Assembly: GCF_004342845.1 (NCBI RefSeq)
Contig: NZ_SLXB01000024.1
Span: 1 to 62,275, forward strand
Reading direction: 5' to 3'
DNA length: 62,275 bases
Source: Prevotella heparinolytica
GTDB taxonomy: Bacteria; Bacteroidota; Bacteroidia; Bacteroidales; Bacteroidaceae
Of the stretch, positions 44,253 through 52,178 are shown piece after piece. The position numbers were made by a program, and so were the translations under genes. Below the pieces are notes generated by a model, which worked only from the letters and a program-made list of their open reading frames with translations, was not told the DNA's origin and searched no databases. Within the stretch, counting starts at the first letter, position 1. Every line of letters begins with the position of its first letter.

Positions 44253-45530
44253 ATGAAAAAGATGTATAACCCTTATTCACAGGCAATGAAAAGACCCTTT
44301 ATCCTCCTCCTGTTGCTGCTGCTCCTGTCCGGGCATTCCCGGGCGCAGGATCCCGGCATCCGCCGCGGCACGGATTCCGTGCGCGTCTATTTCCGTCAGG
44401 GCGAATCGCGCCTCGACCCCTATTTCCGTGAGAACGGCGCGCGCGTGCGCGCCTTCACCGAGCGTTTCAGAACCCTGCTGCAAGACCCCTCACGGCGCAT
44501 ACGGGGCCTGCGGGTCACCGCAGGCGCCTCCCCCGAGGGGAGCACCGCCCTCAACCAACGCCTCTCCGAGCGTCGTGCCGAGGCCATCCGCCGGATGGTC
44601 TCCGGCTATTTCCCGCACGAGTTCGGCTGGCTCTCCACCGTCCCGCAAGGCATCGACTGGCAGGGGCTTGAACGCCTCGTGCTCTCCGACGAGTACATGC
44701 CCTACCGCCACGAGGTGCTCGACATCCTGCGCCACACCCCCGAATGGATCACGCACAACGGCCAGGTGGGCGACGGCCGCAAGCGCCGGCTGGGCATGCT
44801 CGGCGGGGGCTACGCCTGGCGCTACATGGAGAGCCGTTTCTTCCCCGAGCTTCGCGCCTCCACCCTGCGCGTGTGGTACGAGTCGGAGGAGGTTCGGGAA
44901 GCCGCCAAGGACACCGTCTACATCCTGCCCCCCGAACCTGCGGAGTCCGTACCCGCGCCCCTGGAGCGCAGGCCTTTCTACATGGCCGTGAAGACCAACC
45001 TGCTCTACGACGCCGTGGCGCTCCCCAACCTCGGGCTGGAGTTCTACTTAGGCCGCGGCTGGTCCGTAGCCGGCAACTGGATGTACACGTGGCTCAAGAG
45101 CGACCGCCGCCACCGCTACCACCGCATCTACGGCGGCGACCTCGAGGTGCGGCGCTGGCTGAGCTACGGGCGCAAGCCGCTGACGGGGCACCACATAGGG
45201 GTGTACGGGCAGCTGCTTACCTACGACCTCGAGTGGGGCGGCAAGGGGTACCTCGGCGACCGCTGGAGCTACGGGGGCGGCATCTCCTACGGCTACTCCG
45301 CTCCGGTAGGGCGCAGGCTTAACCTCGACTTCACCATAGGCGTCGGCTACCTTGGCGGCGAGTACTTCGAGTACGTGCCCAAGGGTTGGTGCGAGACCCA
45401 CCAAAGGGAGTGCTACCTGTGGCAGGCCACGAAGCAGCGGCGGTGGTTCGGCCCCACGAAGGCCGAGGTGTCGCTCGTGTGGCTGCTGGGCCACGATAAC
45501 GTAAACAAAAAGAAAGGAGGCAAGAGATGA
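44253..45530 (+). CDS. DUF3575 family fimbrial outer-membrane protein with OmpA-like N-terminal domain
   Basis: Secreted protein of 425 aa. The signal peptide has a long Leu run (FILLLLLLLLSGHSRAQ). Residues about 40-130 look like an OmpA-type domain (RQGESRLDPYFRENGARV, then TAGASPEGSTALNQRLSERR). The C-terminal half is DUF3575, a predicted outer-membrane beta-barrel (VKTNLLYDAVALPNLGLEF to the end). In Bacteroidales such proteins head fimbrillin operons and are thought to anchor or assemble pili. An alternative start is the ATG at 44286, nearer the signal core. Strong G+C bias. The next ATG overlaps its stop (ATGA). Confidence 0.87.
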   Translation: MKKMYNPYSQAMKRPFILLLLLLLLSGHSRAQDPGIRRGTDSVRVYFRQGESRLDPYFRENGARVRAFTERFRTLLQDPSRRIRGLRVTAGASPEGSTALNQRLSERRAEAIRRMVSGYFPHEFGWLSTVPQGIDWQGLERLVLSDEYMPYRHEVLDILRHTPEWITHNGQVGDGRKRRLGMLGGGYAWRYMESRFFPELRASTLRVWYESEEVREAAKDTVYILPPEPAESVPAPLERRPFYMAVKTNLLYDAVALPNLGLEFYLGRGWSVAGNWMYTWLKSDRRHRYHRIYGGDLEVRRWLSYGRKPLTGHHIGVYGQLLTYDLEWGGKGYLGDRWSYGGGISYGYSAPVGRRLNLDFTIGVGYLGGEYFEYVPKGWCETHQRECYLWQATKQRRWFGPTKAEVSLVWLLGHDNVNKKKGGKR

Positions 45531-46576
45531 AAACCTATAATACGATGAAAACGGGAAAGCACCCGTTCCCTTCCCGCACCCTGCGGGCGCTCGGCGCCAC
45601 GGCGGCCGCCACGTTGCTGGCACTCTGCGCGGCCTTAGTAGCCGCGCTCATCGCCGGCACGCTCTCATCCTGCGAGCACAAAGGGTTCTGCGACCCCGAC
45701 CCGGCGGTGTCGAGGGTTCGCGTCATCTTCGACTGGCGCAAGGCGCCGGGTGCCGCCGTCACCGGCATGAGCCTGTACCTCTACCCCGAAAGCGGTGGCG
45801 AGGCGCTGCGCTACGACTTCGACAACGCCCTTGGCGGCGTGGTGGAGATCCCCCCCGGCACCTACAAGGCCTTGTTCCTGAACAACGACACGGAGAACGT
45901 GCTCTTCCGGGGCACCGGGGGCTACGGCACTTTCGAGGCCTACACCCGGCAGGCCCACCTGCTCGAGCCGCTTGGCTTGCAAGGCAGCCCGGCGGATGCC
46001 AACCCCACGGGCGAGGCCGTTGCGCTGCCCGCCGACCCCCTCTGGGCCGGCAGGGACAACGCGGTGGAGGTGCTTGCCGCGAAAGCCTCACCCAACTCCG
46101 CTTACGACCAGGAGCTGACCTTCTTCCCCGAGCGGGAGACCCCGCGCTACACGGTTGAGGTGCGTAACGCCGAGAACCTGCGCTACGTCTCGGCCATGAG
46201 CTTCTCCCTGTCGGGACTCTCGGGCAGCCTGGCGGTGGCCTCCGGCACCCGCGACGCGCTGCGCACCACCATCCCCTTCGAGGGGCGCACGGATGCCGAC
46301 GCCGGCACGGCCACGGGAAGCTTCCACGCCTTCGGGCTTTCGGCCTCGGGCAACAGGCTCCGCACGCTGGTGATATACGTCATCCTCACGGACGGGAGCA
46401 AGCAGTTTTACCCGTTCGACGTGAGCGGCCAGGTGAACGATGCCCCGAACCCCATGGAGGTGCGCATCGTCATCGACGGGCTGAAGCTGCCGCACCCCAT
46501 AGTGGAGCCGGGCGGCGGGGGCTTCCAACCCACGGTGGACGACTGGGTGGGCGAGACGATAGAGATGGAGATGTGA
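45527..46576 (+). CDS. DUF5119 family fimbrial lipoprotein
   Basis: Lipoprotein of 349 aa. The N-terminus is long (ATG at 45527 overlapping the upstream TGA, or ATG at 45545) and leads to a hydrophobic stretch and lipobox GTLSSCEHKG. The body matches DUF5119: an immunoglobulin-like start (RVIFDWRKAPGAAVTGMSLY), PPGTYKALFLNNDTENV, and a second beta domain near the end (VRIVIDGLKLP). Such proteins sit between the DUF3575 anchor and the pilins and probably act as pilus base or accessory subunits. This role is inferred from context. Confidence 0.85.
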   Translation: MKTYNTMKTGKHPFPSRTLRALGATAAATLLALCAALVAALIAGTLSSCEHKGFCDPDPAVSRVRVIFDWRKAPGAAVTGMSLYLYPESGGEALRYDFDNALGGVVEIPPGTYKALFLNNDTENVLFRGTGGYGTFEAYTRQAHLLEPLGLQGSPADANPTGEAVALPADPLWAGRDNAVEVLAAKASPNSAYDQELTFFPERETPRYTVEVRNAENLRYVSAMSFSLSGLSGSLAVASGTRDALRTTIPFEGRTDADAGTATGSFHAFGLSASGNRLRTLVIYVILTDGSKQFYPFDVSGQVNDAPNPMEVRIVIDGLKLPHPIVEPGGGGFQPTVDDWVGETIEMEM

Positions 46577-46644
46577 CCTTATGTGATGTGGTTCCCTATT
46601 ATATGGGCCGGGGCCGCCGGATACCGGCTGCCTTGCCGATTGTT

Positions 46645-46692
46645 TATCAACTGTTTTATTAACCCTTTTATCAATTGTTTTATTAACTATTT
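46645..46692. repeat. 2 x 24-bp direct repeat in the AT-rich leader
   Basis: TATCAACTGTTTTATTAACC-type unit at 46645-46668 repeated at 46669-46692 with few changes, in an abruptly A+T-rich stretch between two G+C-rich genes. A third TATCAA follows at 46698. It may be a promoter or leader for the fimbrillin gene. Confidence 0.6.
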
Positions 46693-46707
46693 TAAATTAT
46701 CAACGAC

Positions 46708-47811
46708 ATGAAAAAGAATGTATTGTTTTTAGCTGCGGGCCTGCTGGCGTTTGCCTCCTGCTCGCAGGACGAGACCACCGGTCTGGACAACGGCGGCGCC
46801 ATCAAGTTCCGCCCCAACGTGGGGAGCGTGACGCGCGGCCCCATCCTCACCACGAGCAACATCGCCTCGTTCAAGGTGAGCGCCTCCATCGCTGCCGCGC
46901 CCGCCAACTTCTTCACCGACCTCCAGGTGAACAAGGCCGGCTCGCAGTGGAACACGGCACAGACCTACTACTGGCCGGGCACCGGCACGCTGCGCTTCTT
47001 CGCCTACTCGCCGGTGGACGTGGCCACGGTGTCGGTGACTCCGACGGCACAGACCATCAACAACTTCTCGCCCGTACAGGCCGTTGCCAACCAGAAGGAC
47101 GTCGTGGTGGCCTACAACACCGGCACGAAAGCCGCCAACGAGGCATCGGGCGTGGCGCTTACCTTCAAGCACATCCTCTCGCAGATCGAGGTGAAGGCCG
47201 AGATTGACGCCTCCGCCGTGGCAAGCTATGAGATCAAGGTGCTGGGCACCAAGCTGGGCCGCATCCCCTCCACGGCCAACTTCACCTTCCCGACGTCTGT
47301 TGCGACGGGCACGCTGCCCCAGACCCAATGGTCTGCAGCCGCCACGCCGGCCGACTACGGCACGAAGCTGGATGCCGAGGTTACGCTGGACGGCTCTGCC
47401 AAGAAGGTGACCAAGGACAACTTCCTGATGATCCCGCAGCAGCTTACGGCGTGGGACGGAGGCAGCACCGCCAATGGCGCTTATATCGCCGTGCTCTGCC
47501 AGATCTCGAGCAAGAGCGGGGGCAACACCACGCAGATCTTCCCCAAGGTGTCTGGCAAGTATGCCTACGCCGCCGTTCCTGTCAGCACCAACTGGCTTCC
47601 GGGCAAGAAGTACACCTACAAGCTGAAGTTCCTTGGCAGCGGCGGCGCGGGTGAGGTAGACCCTAACCAGACCAACCCCGACGACCCGAGCGACCCGAAC
47701 GTGGACCCCACGCAGAACAACGGCGGCGACCCCGTATTGGGCGGCCCGATCAAGTTCACCGTTACGGTTGACGAGTGGGACGAGCTGGCCGAGGAGGAAG
47801 TTAGCCTGTAA
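46708..47811 (+). CDS. Fimbrillin family protein (probable major pilin)
   Basis: Lipoprotein pilin of 367 aa. The signal peptide ends in lipobox AFASCSQD. The mature chain has the usual fimbrillin landmarks: VTRGPILTTSNIASFKVSA near the N-terminus (Arg site typical of gingipain-like maturation), QTYYWPGTGTLRFFAYSP and LTFKHILSQIEVKAE (central core), then KKYTYKLKF before an acidic Asn/Asp/Pro-rich linker and a final strand. It is separated from the next pilin by a strong hairpin and a tandem array, which may set different expression levels. The most likely major shaft subunit, by size and position. Confidence 0.87.
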   Translation: MKKNVLFLAAGLLAFASCSQDETTGLDNGGAIKFRPNVGSVTRGPILTTSNIASFKVSASIAAAPANFFTDLQVNKAGSQWNTAQTYYWPGTGTLRFFAYSPVDVATVSVTPTAQTINNFSPVQAVANQKDVVVAYNTGTKAANEASGVALTFKHILSQIEVKAEIDASAVASYEIKVLGTKLGRIPSTANFTFPTSVATGTLPQTQWSAAATPADYGTKLDAEVTLDGSAKKVTKDNFLMIPQQLTAWDGGSTANGAYIAVLCQISSKSGGNTTQIFPKVSGKYAYAAVPVSTNWLPGKKYTYKLKFLGSGGAGEVDPNQTNPDDPSDPNVDPTQNNGGDPVLGGPIKFTVTVDEWDELAEEEVSL

Positions 47812-47848
47812 GAGGATGCCCTCCACGGGCATATGACCCACATCAACA

Positions 47849-47919
47849 GGACTGCGGGGGTTGGACCGGCCCCATACATCCGGCCGGGGAGGGCGCAATC
47901 CCTCTGTCCCCCGCAGTCC
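47849..47919 (+). terminator. Large branched hairpin after the fimbrillin gene
   Basis: Outer perfect 12-bp stem GGACTGCGGGGG (47849-47860) / CCCCCGCAGTCC (47908-47919), enclosing a second hairpin based on ACCGGCC/GGCCGG. There is no T-run, so it may be a partial terminator or an mRNA-stabilising structure between the two pilin genes. Confidence 0.6.
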
Positions 47920-47956
47920 GCTTAATACCACTGGCCGCCAATTAACGCCAACCACT

Positions 47957-48024
47957 AACCACTGATAAACGCTAACCACTGATAAACGCTAACCACTAAT
48001 AAACGCTAACCACTAATAAACGCT
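47957..48024. repeat. Tandem array, 4 x 17 bp
   Basis: Units AACCACTGATAAACGCT begin at 47957, 47974, 47991 and 48008. The first two are identical; the last two differ only by G to A in the middle. The array ends 5 nt before the next ATG. Confidence 0.92.
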
Positions 48025-48029
48025 TGCTT

Positions 48030-50726
48030 ATGAGAACTATTGTAACAATGAGAATTATCCGCCCGGCCACGACCTTCCGGTTGCTTCCGGGCGTCGTGCT
48101 GCTGTCCGCCCTGCTGTTTGCGGCGTGCTCGGACGAACATGAAACCGGACACCGCGCGGGGACGTCCATCGGGTTTGCCGTGACCGCGCCGCAGGGGGCG
48201 GGGGACGCCCCCTCAACCACGCGTGCCGCTGCCGACAGCGTTCCGCACTTGGAGATAACCCCCATCGGTGGGGAGACGTCGGACGGCGGGCAGGAATTGT
48301 ACCTGCACACCCTGACGGAAGAGGGCATCGCCACGGATGAGGCACGGGAAGCCGGTGCCGGCGCTTCCGAAGAAAGCGGCGGCGCAACCACCAAGGGCGC
48401 CCCGGTGACAACCGCCACCATGCATGCCGACGCCACGGTGTTCGCCGCCGTATATCCGTCCGCCGACACGTGGAACAACACCGTTGCGCCTAACTACTTC
48501 TTCGACACGCAGGTGAAGAAGTCGGAAAGCTGGACGACTGCCTACTACTGGCCGGGCACGAACAAGCGGGTGGCTTTCTTCGCCTACGCCCCTCACCACT
48601 GCGCGGGCGTTACCCTGACCACGGGCTTCACCACACCCGGAGCACCGGCGTTCAGCTACACCGTTCCGGCGGCCGTGGCCGCCCAGACCGACCTGCTGAC
48701 GGCCTCGTCGGTGGACGTGGCGGGGGTGCTGCACGCGCCTGCGCCGCTGGCATTCAGGCACGCGCTGACGGCCGTGCGCTTCGAGACGGGCAACCCGCTG
48801 CTGCCGGGTACGGTGACGAAGATAACGCTGAAGGGAGTGTACGGCACGGCGACGCACCGCATAGGGGAAAGCACATGGAGCGCATACTCCAACACACGCA
48901 ACTTTGCGCAGGTGCTGAACGTGACCACGCCCGACCCCAACGTGCTCGGTGCTCCGATCACGCAGCCGGCGGCGACGTTCATGATGATCCCGCAGACGCT
49001 GCCCGCAGGTGCGCAACTGGAAGTTGTCTACACCGACAAGCTTACGAACACGCAGCGCACGCTCACGGCAAGCATAGCGGGTAAGGCATGGCCTATGGGC
49101 AAGACGGTGACCTACCGCATCAGCACGTCGAGCATCTCGGTGGTGCCGAGGCTGAACGTCATCGCCCCGGGTGACTTCGAGCATACGGGAGGCACGCAGA
49201 ACTACACCGTATCCAGCTATCTGGAGGTGACACGTCTGGGAGACGCAACGAAGACGCTGCCCATGGCGTGGACGGTGGAGTACTCCACGGACAACGGGCT
49301 GAACTGGAGCAATACTAAACCGACGTGGCTGACGACGTTCACCGAGAGCGGGCCCGGGGGTAACACCCCGGCGGCGCACCAGGCCACGGCCGCGGCACAG
49401 GTGAAGGTGATGTATGAGCCTAACAACGACAACCTGCGGGCTGCATCGCCGAAGACGAACTGGAACCTCTCGAACGCCACCGGTGCGGACGCCGTGCAGA
49501 ACACGGCGAACTGCTACGTAGTGAACGCGCCGGGAACGTACCGCCTGCCGCTGGTGTACGGGAACGCCATCAAAAATGGCAATCCTAACCCTTCGGCCTA
49601 TACCTCCGCGGCAACCGGAACCAACGTGCTGGTGAACTTCATCAACCATCTGGGAAATGCCATTACCAATCCTTATATAGGCAGCAATGCGGGCTGCACG
49701 CCTGCCAATGCCACACTCGTGTGGCAGGACGAGCAGGACCTTGTGACCGGTGTGGGGCTGTCGGGGGGATTCCTGACGTTCACGGTGGCGCAAAGCACCA
49801 TCAAGCAGGGCAATGCTGTGGTGGCGGTGCGTGACGCATCCAACACCATACTCTGGAGCTGGCACATCTGGGTGACGGACTATGTGCCGGGGACAGGCTT
49901 GAAGACCATTACCAACTTCCAAAACTATAATTACACCATCCTGCCCGTGAACATAGGCTGGTGCGACGAGAGAAGGGAGAACTATGCCGGACGGGAGGTG
50001 AAAGTACGCTTCAAACAACAAACTACCCAAGGGTATGCAGGAACGACAGAGACGGTGACGGTGAAACAGAAAGCACATACTAATATTATTTTAGGTGATA
50101 ATACCTATTTCCAGTGGGGACGTAAAGACCCATTCGTGGGGGCGCATGCGGGAAACATCAACAAGACTTGGTATGATGCATCGGGGGCAACCCACACCGA
50201 CGAGCTTCCTGCAACAAGCAGCTTCCCATACGAAGATGTCTGCATCACTTCCGGTATCACCCAGCCTAACACGTTCTGTACTAATAATTACATGGATTAT
50301 AAATACGCCAACCTTTGGAGTGCGAACAACACTGTTTACACAGCTAACGACAACCCTGTTGTAAAGACCATCTACGACCCTTGCCCCGCAGGATATAAAA
50401 TGCCTCCGAGCAATGTCTTTACAGGTTTTACCACAACGGGACAAAACACGAGTAACTCATCTCAGTTCAATGTGCAAGGACCTTGGAACAACGGTTGGAA
50501 CTTCTATTGCGACCCGAGTAAGACCCAAACCGTATTTTTCCCGGGGACGGGCTGGCGGAACGGCAGCTCAGTGCCGAGCTTGGTGGGCTACGACGGCACC
50601 TGTTGGTCGGGGCCGTACTACACGGGCGGCGGGTGGAACCTGGGCTTCCCCACGGGCCACATGTTCCCGCTGAGCGGCAACCATCGGAGCCTCGGCTTCG
50701 GGGTGAGGGCGGCCCAAGAAGAATAA
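48030..50726 (+). CDS. Large fimbrillin-like protein with FISUMP-type C-terminus (probable tip adhesin)
   Basis: Exported protein of 898 aa. The signal peptide ends in lipobox LLFAACSDE. The first 350 residues are fimbrillin-like (TAYYWPGTNKRVAFFAYAPH, APLAFRHALTAVRFETG, ATFMMIPQTLPAGAQLEVVY). A middle region of beta-sandwich type follows (about 370-690). The end is a FISUMP-type domain (VKTIYDPCPAGYKMPPSNVF, then FFPGTGWRN and GFGVRAAQEE), common in tip pilins of Bacteroidales. The start is ATG 48030; the upstream in-frame TTG lies within the repeat array, and ATG 48048 is an alternative. It is the last pilin gene of the operon. Codon use shifts to less G+C-rich near 50.0-50.5 kb. Confidence 0.85.
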   Translation: MRTIVTMRIIRPATTFRLLPGVVLLSALLFAACSDEHETGHRAGTSIGFAVTAPQGAGDAPSTTRAAADSVPHLEITPIGGETSDGGQELYLHTLTEEGIATDEAREAGAGASEESGGATTKGAPVTTATMHADATVFAAVYPSADTWNNTVAPNYFFDTQVKKSESWTTAYYWPGTNKRVAFFAYAPHHCAGVTLTTGFTTPGAPAFSYTVPAAVAAQTDLLTASSVDVAGVLHAPAPLAFRHALTAVRFETGNPLLPGTVTKITLKGVYGTATHRIGESTWSAYSNTRNFAQVLNVTTPDPNVLGAPITQPAATFMMIPQTLPAGAQLEVVYTDKLTNTQRTLTASIAGKAWPMGKTVTYRISTSSISVVPRLNVIAPGDFEHTGGTQNYTVSSYLEVTRLGDATKTLPMAWTVEYSTDNGLNWSNTKPTWLTTFTESGPGGNTPAAHQATAAAQVKVMYEPNNDNLRAASPKTNWNLSNATGADAVQNTANCYVVNAPGTYRLPLVYGNAIKNGNPNPSAYTSAATGTNVLVNFINHLGNAITNPYIGSNAGCTPANATLVWQDEQDLVTGVGLSGGFLTFTVAQSTIKQGNAVVAVRDASNTILWSWHIWVTDYVPGTGLKTITNFQNYNYTILPVNIGWCDERRENYAGREVKVRFKQQTTQGYAGTTETVTVKQKAHTNIILGDNTYFQWGRKDPFVGAHAGNINKTWYDASGATHTDELPATSSFPYEDVCITSGITQPNTFCTNNYMDYKYANLWSANNTVYTANDNPVVKTIYDPCPAGYKMPPSNVFTGFTTTGQNTSNSSQFNVQGPWNNGWNFYCDPSKTQTVFFPGTGWRNGSSVPSLVGYDGTCWSGPYYTGGGWNLGFPTGHMFPLSGNHRSLGFGVRAAQEE

Positions 50727-50900
50727 AGGGAGCGAAGCGACCGCGTGGGCTTCCCCTACTTTTCATATAATATTAATCAAACAAAACGAACATTCATGAA
50801 AAGAGAACAAATCCGAGCGCCGGCTTCTTGCAAGCAAGCATCCTGCCTGAAACCTACCTGCCTCCACCGAAAAGAGGTGCGCATGCAGATGTTAAAGGAA

Positions 50901-51061
50901 GGAGTATGCGAAGCGGGAAATGCCGCATATACGAGGCCGATAAGCTCGCATATGCGAGACTGTCAACGTCGCATATACGAGACAAGCAACGTCGTATATG
51001 CGAGACAGGCAGCCTCGAATATACGAAACAATCAGCCCCGAATATGCGAGCCTTGACAACA
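50901..51061. repeat. Tandem array, 6 (+1 degenerate) x 23 bp with a palindromic core
   Basis: Units of exactly 23 bp start at 50924, 50947, 50970, 50993, 51016 and 51039; a worn unit precedes them at 50901. The consensus starts CGCATATGCGAGAC, and CGCATATGCG is a perfect palindrome. The core alternates between TATACG and TATGCG from unit to unit. 23 is not a multiple of three and the frames through it show no protein repeat, so it is not coding. The remainder of the 50.73-51.14 kb gap shows no other feature. Confidence 0.9.
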
Positions 51062-51137
51062 GCCCGGCAAGTCCCCGGTGAGGACACCGGGGGAAGAGAC
51101 AATCCTTTTATTATCAACCAAATAAACGAATCAGATT

Positions 51138-51677
51138 ATGAGTGTAAAGTATAAATTGTTACAGAAAAAGAACCCGATGAAGAAGAACGATCCTGCCAAG
51201 TGGTATGCCATCCCCAACAGTGACAAGCCGTTGGCGCAGAAAGCCCTGACCCGTGCCGCAACGGCAAACACCACCACGGCACCCATCGAATTGGAATCAG
51301 CCATGGAGCTGCTGGCGGCCTTTATCCCGCAACAGCTTCAGCAGGGGCACACGGTGAACGTGCCCGGTATGGGTACATTCCGCCTCACCTTCAAGAGTGA
51401 GGGCGTGGAAGACATCGACAAGTTCAATGCCGGGCAGATGATAAAATCGCCCCGCATCGTCTTCACCCCCGCCAAAGAACTGCGTGAGAGAACTCTGCAA
51501 GGCATCAGCTACGAGAACGGCGGCGTACTGGAAAACAAAATCAACTACGCCTCGCTGGCCGACTACCGCAAAGCGAAAGGGATTCCCGAACCTACGCCCG
51601 GCGGCACGGGCGGTAGCGGCACGGGCGGCGGTACTCCCGGCGGCTCGGGCGGCCAAGGAGAGAATCCGCTTGGTTAG
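51138..51677 (+). CDS. HU-like DNA-binding protein with Gly-rich tail
   Basis: Predicted nucleoid-type protein of 179 aa. Residues about 15-130 match the HU/IHF fold as found in the Bacteroidetes-specific branch: KWYAIPNSDKPLAQKALTRA, an amphipathic helix ELESAMELLAAFIPQQLQQG, then the beta arm start GHTVNVPGMGTFRLTFKSEG. The tail (about 150-179) is a Pro/Gly/Ser/Thr-rich, disordered run. Such genes often follow fimbrial or capsule loci in Bacteroides. Target and function are unknown. It is less G+C-rich than the pilin genes, and a long low-complexity inverted array follows its stop. Confidence 0.85.
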   Translation: MSVKYKLLQKKNPMKKNDPAKWYAIPNSDKPLAQKALTRAATANTTTAPIELESAMELLAAFIPQQLQQGHTVNVPGMGTFRLTFKSEGVEDIDKFNAGQMIKSPRIVFTPAKELRERTLQGISYENGGVLENKINYASLADYRKAKGIPEPTPGGTGGSGTGGGTPGGSGGQGENPLG

Positions 51678-51850
51678 CGGTTGTTAGCGGTTAGTGGTTA
51701 GTTGTCAGTGGTGAGCGATTAGTGAGTGGTGAGTGAAAAACAGAAAGCACTCATCACTTGCCGCTCACCACTTATCACTCACCGCTCACCGTTCACCACT
51801 CATCGTTAACCGTTCATCACCCATCGTTAACCGCTCATCGACTAACCGTT
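51674..51850. repeat. Long low-complexity inverted array (TTAGCGGTTAGTGG / CCGCTCACCACT)
   Basis: From the HU stop to the next ATG the plus strand first runs as GGTTAGCGGTTAGTGG-like and GTGAGTGGTGAGTG-like units. After a short A-rich spacer near 51740 it runs as CACTCATCACTTGCCGCTCACC-like units with reverse-complement character. The two halves can fold into a long imperfect hairpin. The same word family occurs at 47957-48024 and at 2500-2520. Confidence 0.7.
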
Positions 51851-51863
51851 AAACACTACTACC

Positions 51864-52178
51864 ATGGCCCCCTATCGAACTATCAAAAGAATACGTGCGG
51901 CGAAATTCCGCAAGAGTTGCCTTATAAACATCGACATGAGGGGTGCATTGCCCACAGCCTACGACCGCTCGGCGCTGATATTGCACGCCATATACCCGCA
52001 ACTGCCGTTTCGGCACATGACCGGCGAAGACGGAAGGACACGGCCGATGGTGACGGACATCCCGCAGAGAATCATACTCGAGGTGTGCCGCAAGTACCGG
52101 TTGGTGGAGGCGACGGCGAGGCTGGTGGATGGTGGTTATGGGAGGTCACCGCATTACTTCAGCGCCTCCAACGTGTAG
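51864..52178 (+). CDS. Small hypothetical protein
   Basis: Possible 104-aa gene with no recognised domain. It starts after the low-complexity array with ATGGCCCC and is basic at the N-terminus (YRTIKRIRAAKFRKSCL). It contains DIPQRIILEVCRKYRLVEAT, which could be a helical or small DNA-binding-like module. Codon bias looks coding (G/C at third positions). It overlaps the end of the convergent TraB/GumN gene by 25 nt, which weakens the case. Small basic proteins of this kind do occur beside HU-like genes in Bacteroides, but I cannot name the family. Confidence 0.45.
   Translation: MAPYRTIKRIRAAKFRKSCLINIDMRGALPTAYDRSALILHAIYPQLPFRHMTGEDGRTRPMVTDIPQRIILEVCRKYRLVEATARLVDGGYGRSPHYFSASNV

Noticed and set aside
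48213..50078. 621-aa minus-strand open frame, and a similar 416-aa one at 46729-47979
   Set aside because: High G+C composition removes stop codons on the antisense strand; both shadow the pilin genes and read as Arg/His-rich nonsense.
50796..51056. Small open frame starting MKREQIRAPASCKQ before the HU-like gene
   Set aside because: The ATG context is plausible, but most of the frame runs through the 23-bp array, whose period is not a multiple of three. No conserved protein feature is visible.
50901..51061. CRISPR array
   Set aside because: The 23-bp units are directly adjacent with no unique spacers, the repeats are degenerate, and no cas gene is present. The same applies to the 22-, 17- and 11-bp arrays.
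42822..51677. Integrated phage or conjugative element led by the recombinase
   Set aside because: No tRNA target, attachment repeats, mobilisation, transfer or phage structural genes are present. The neighbours are a pilin operon, so a local invertase fits better.
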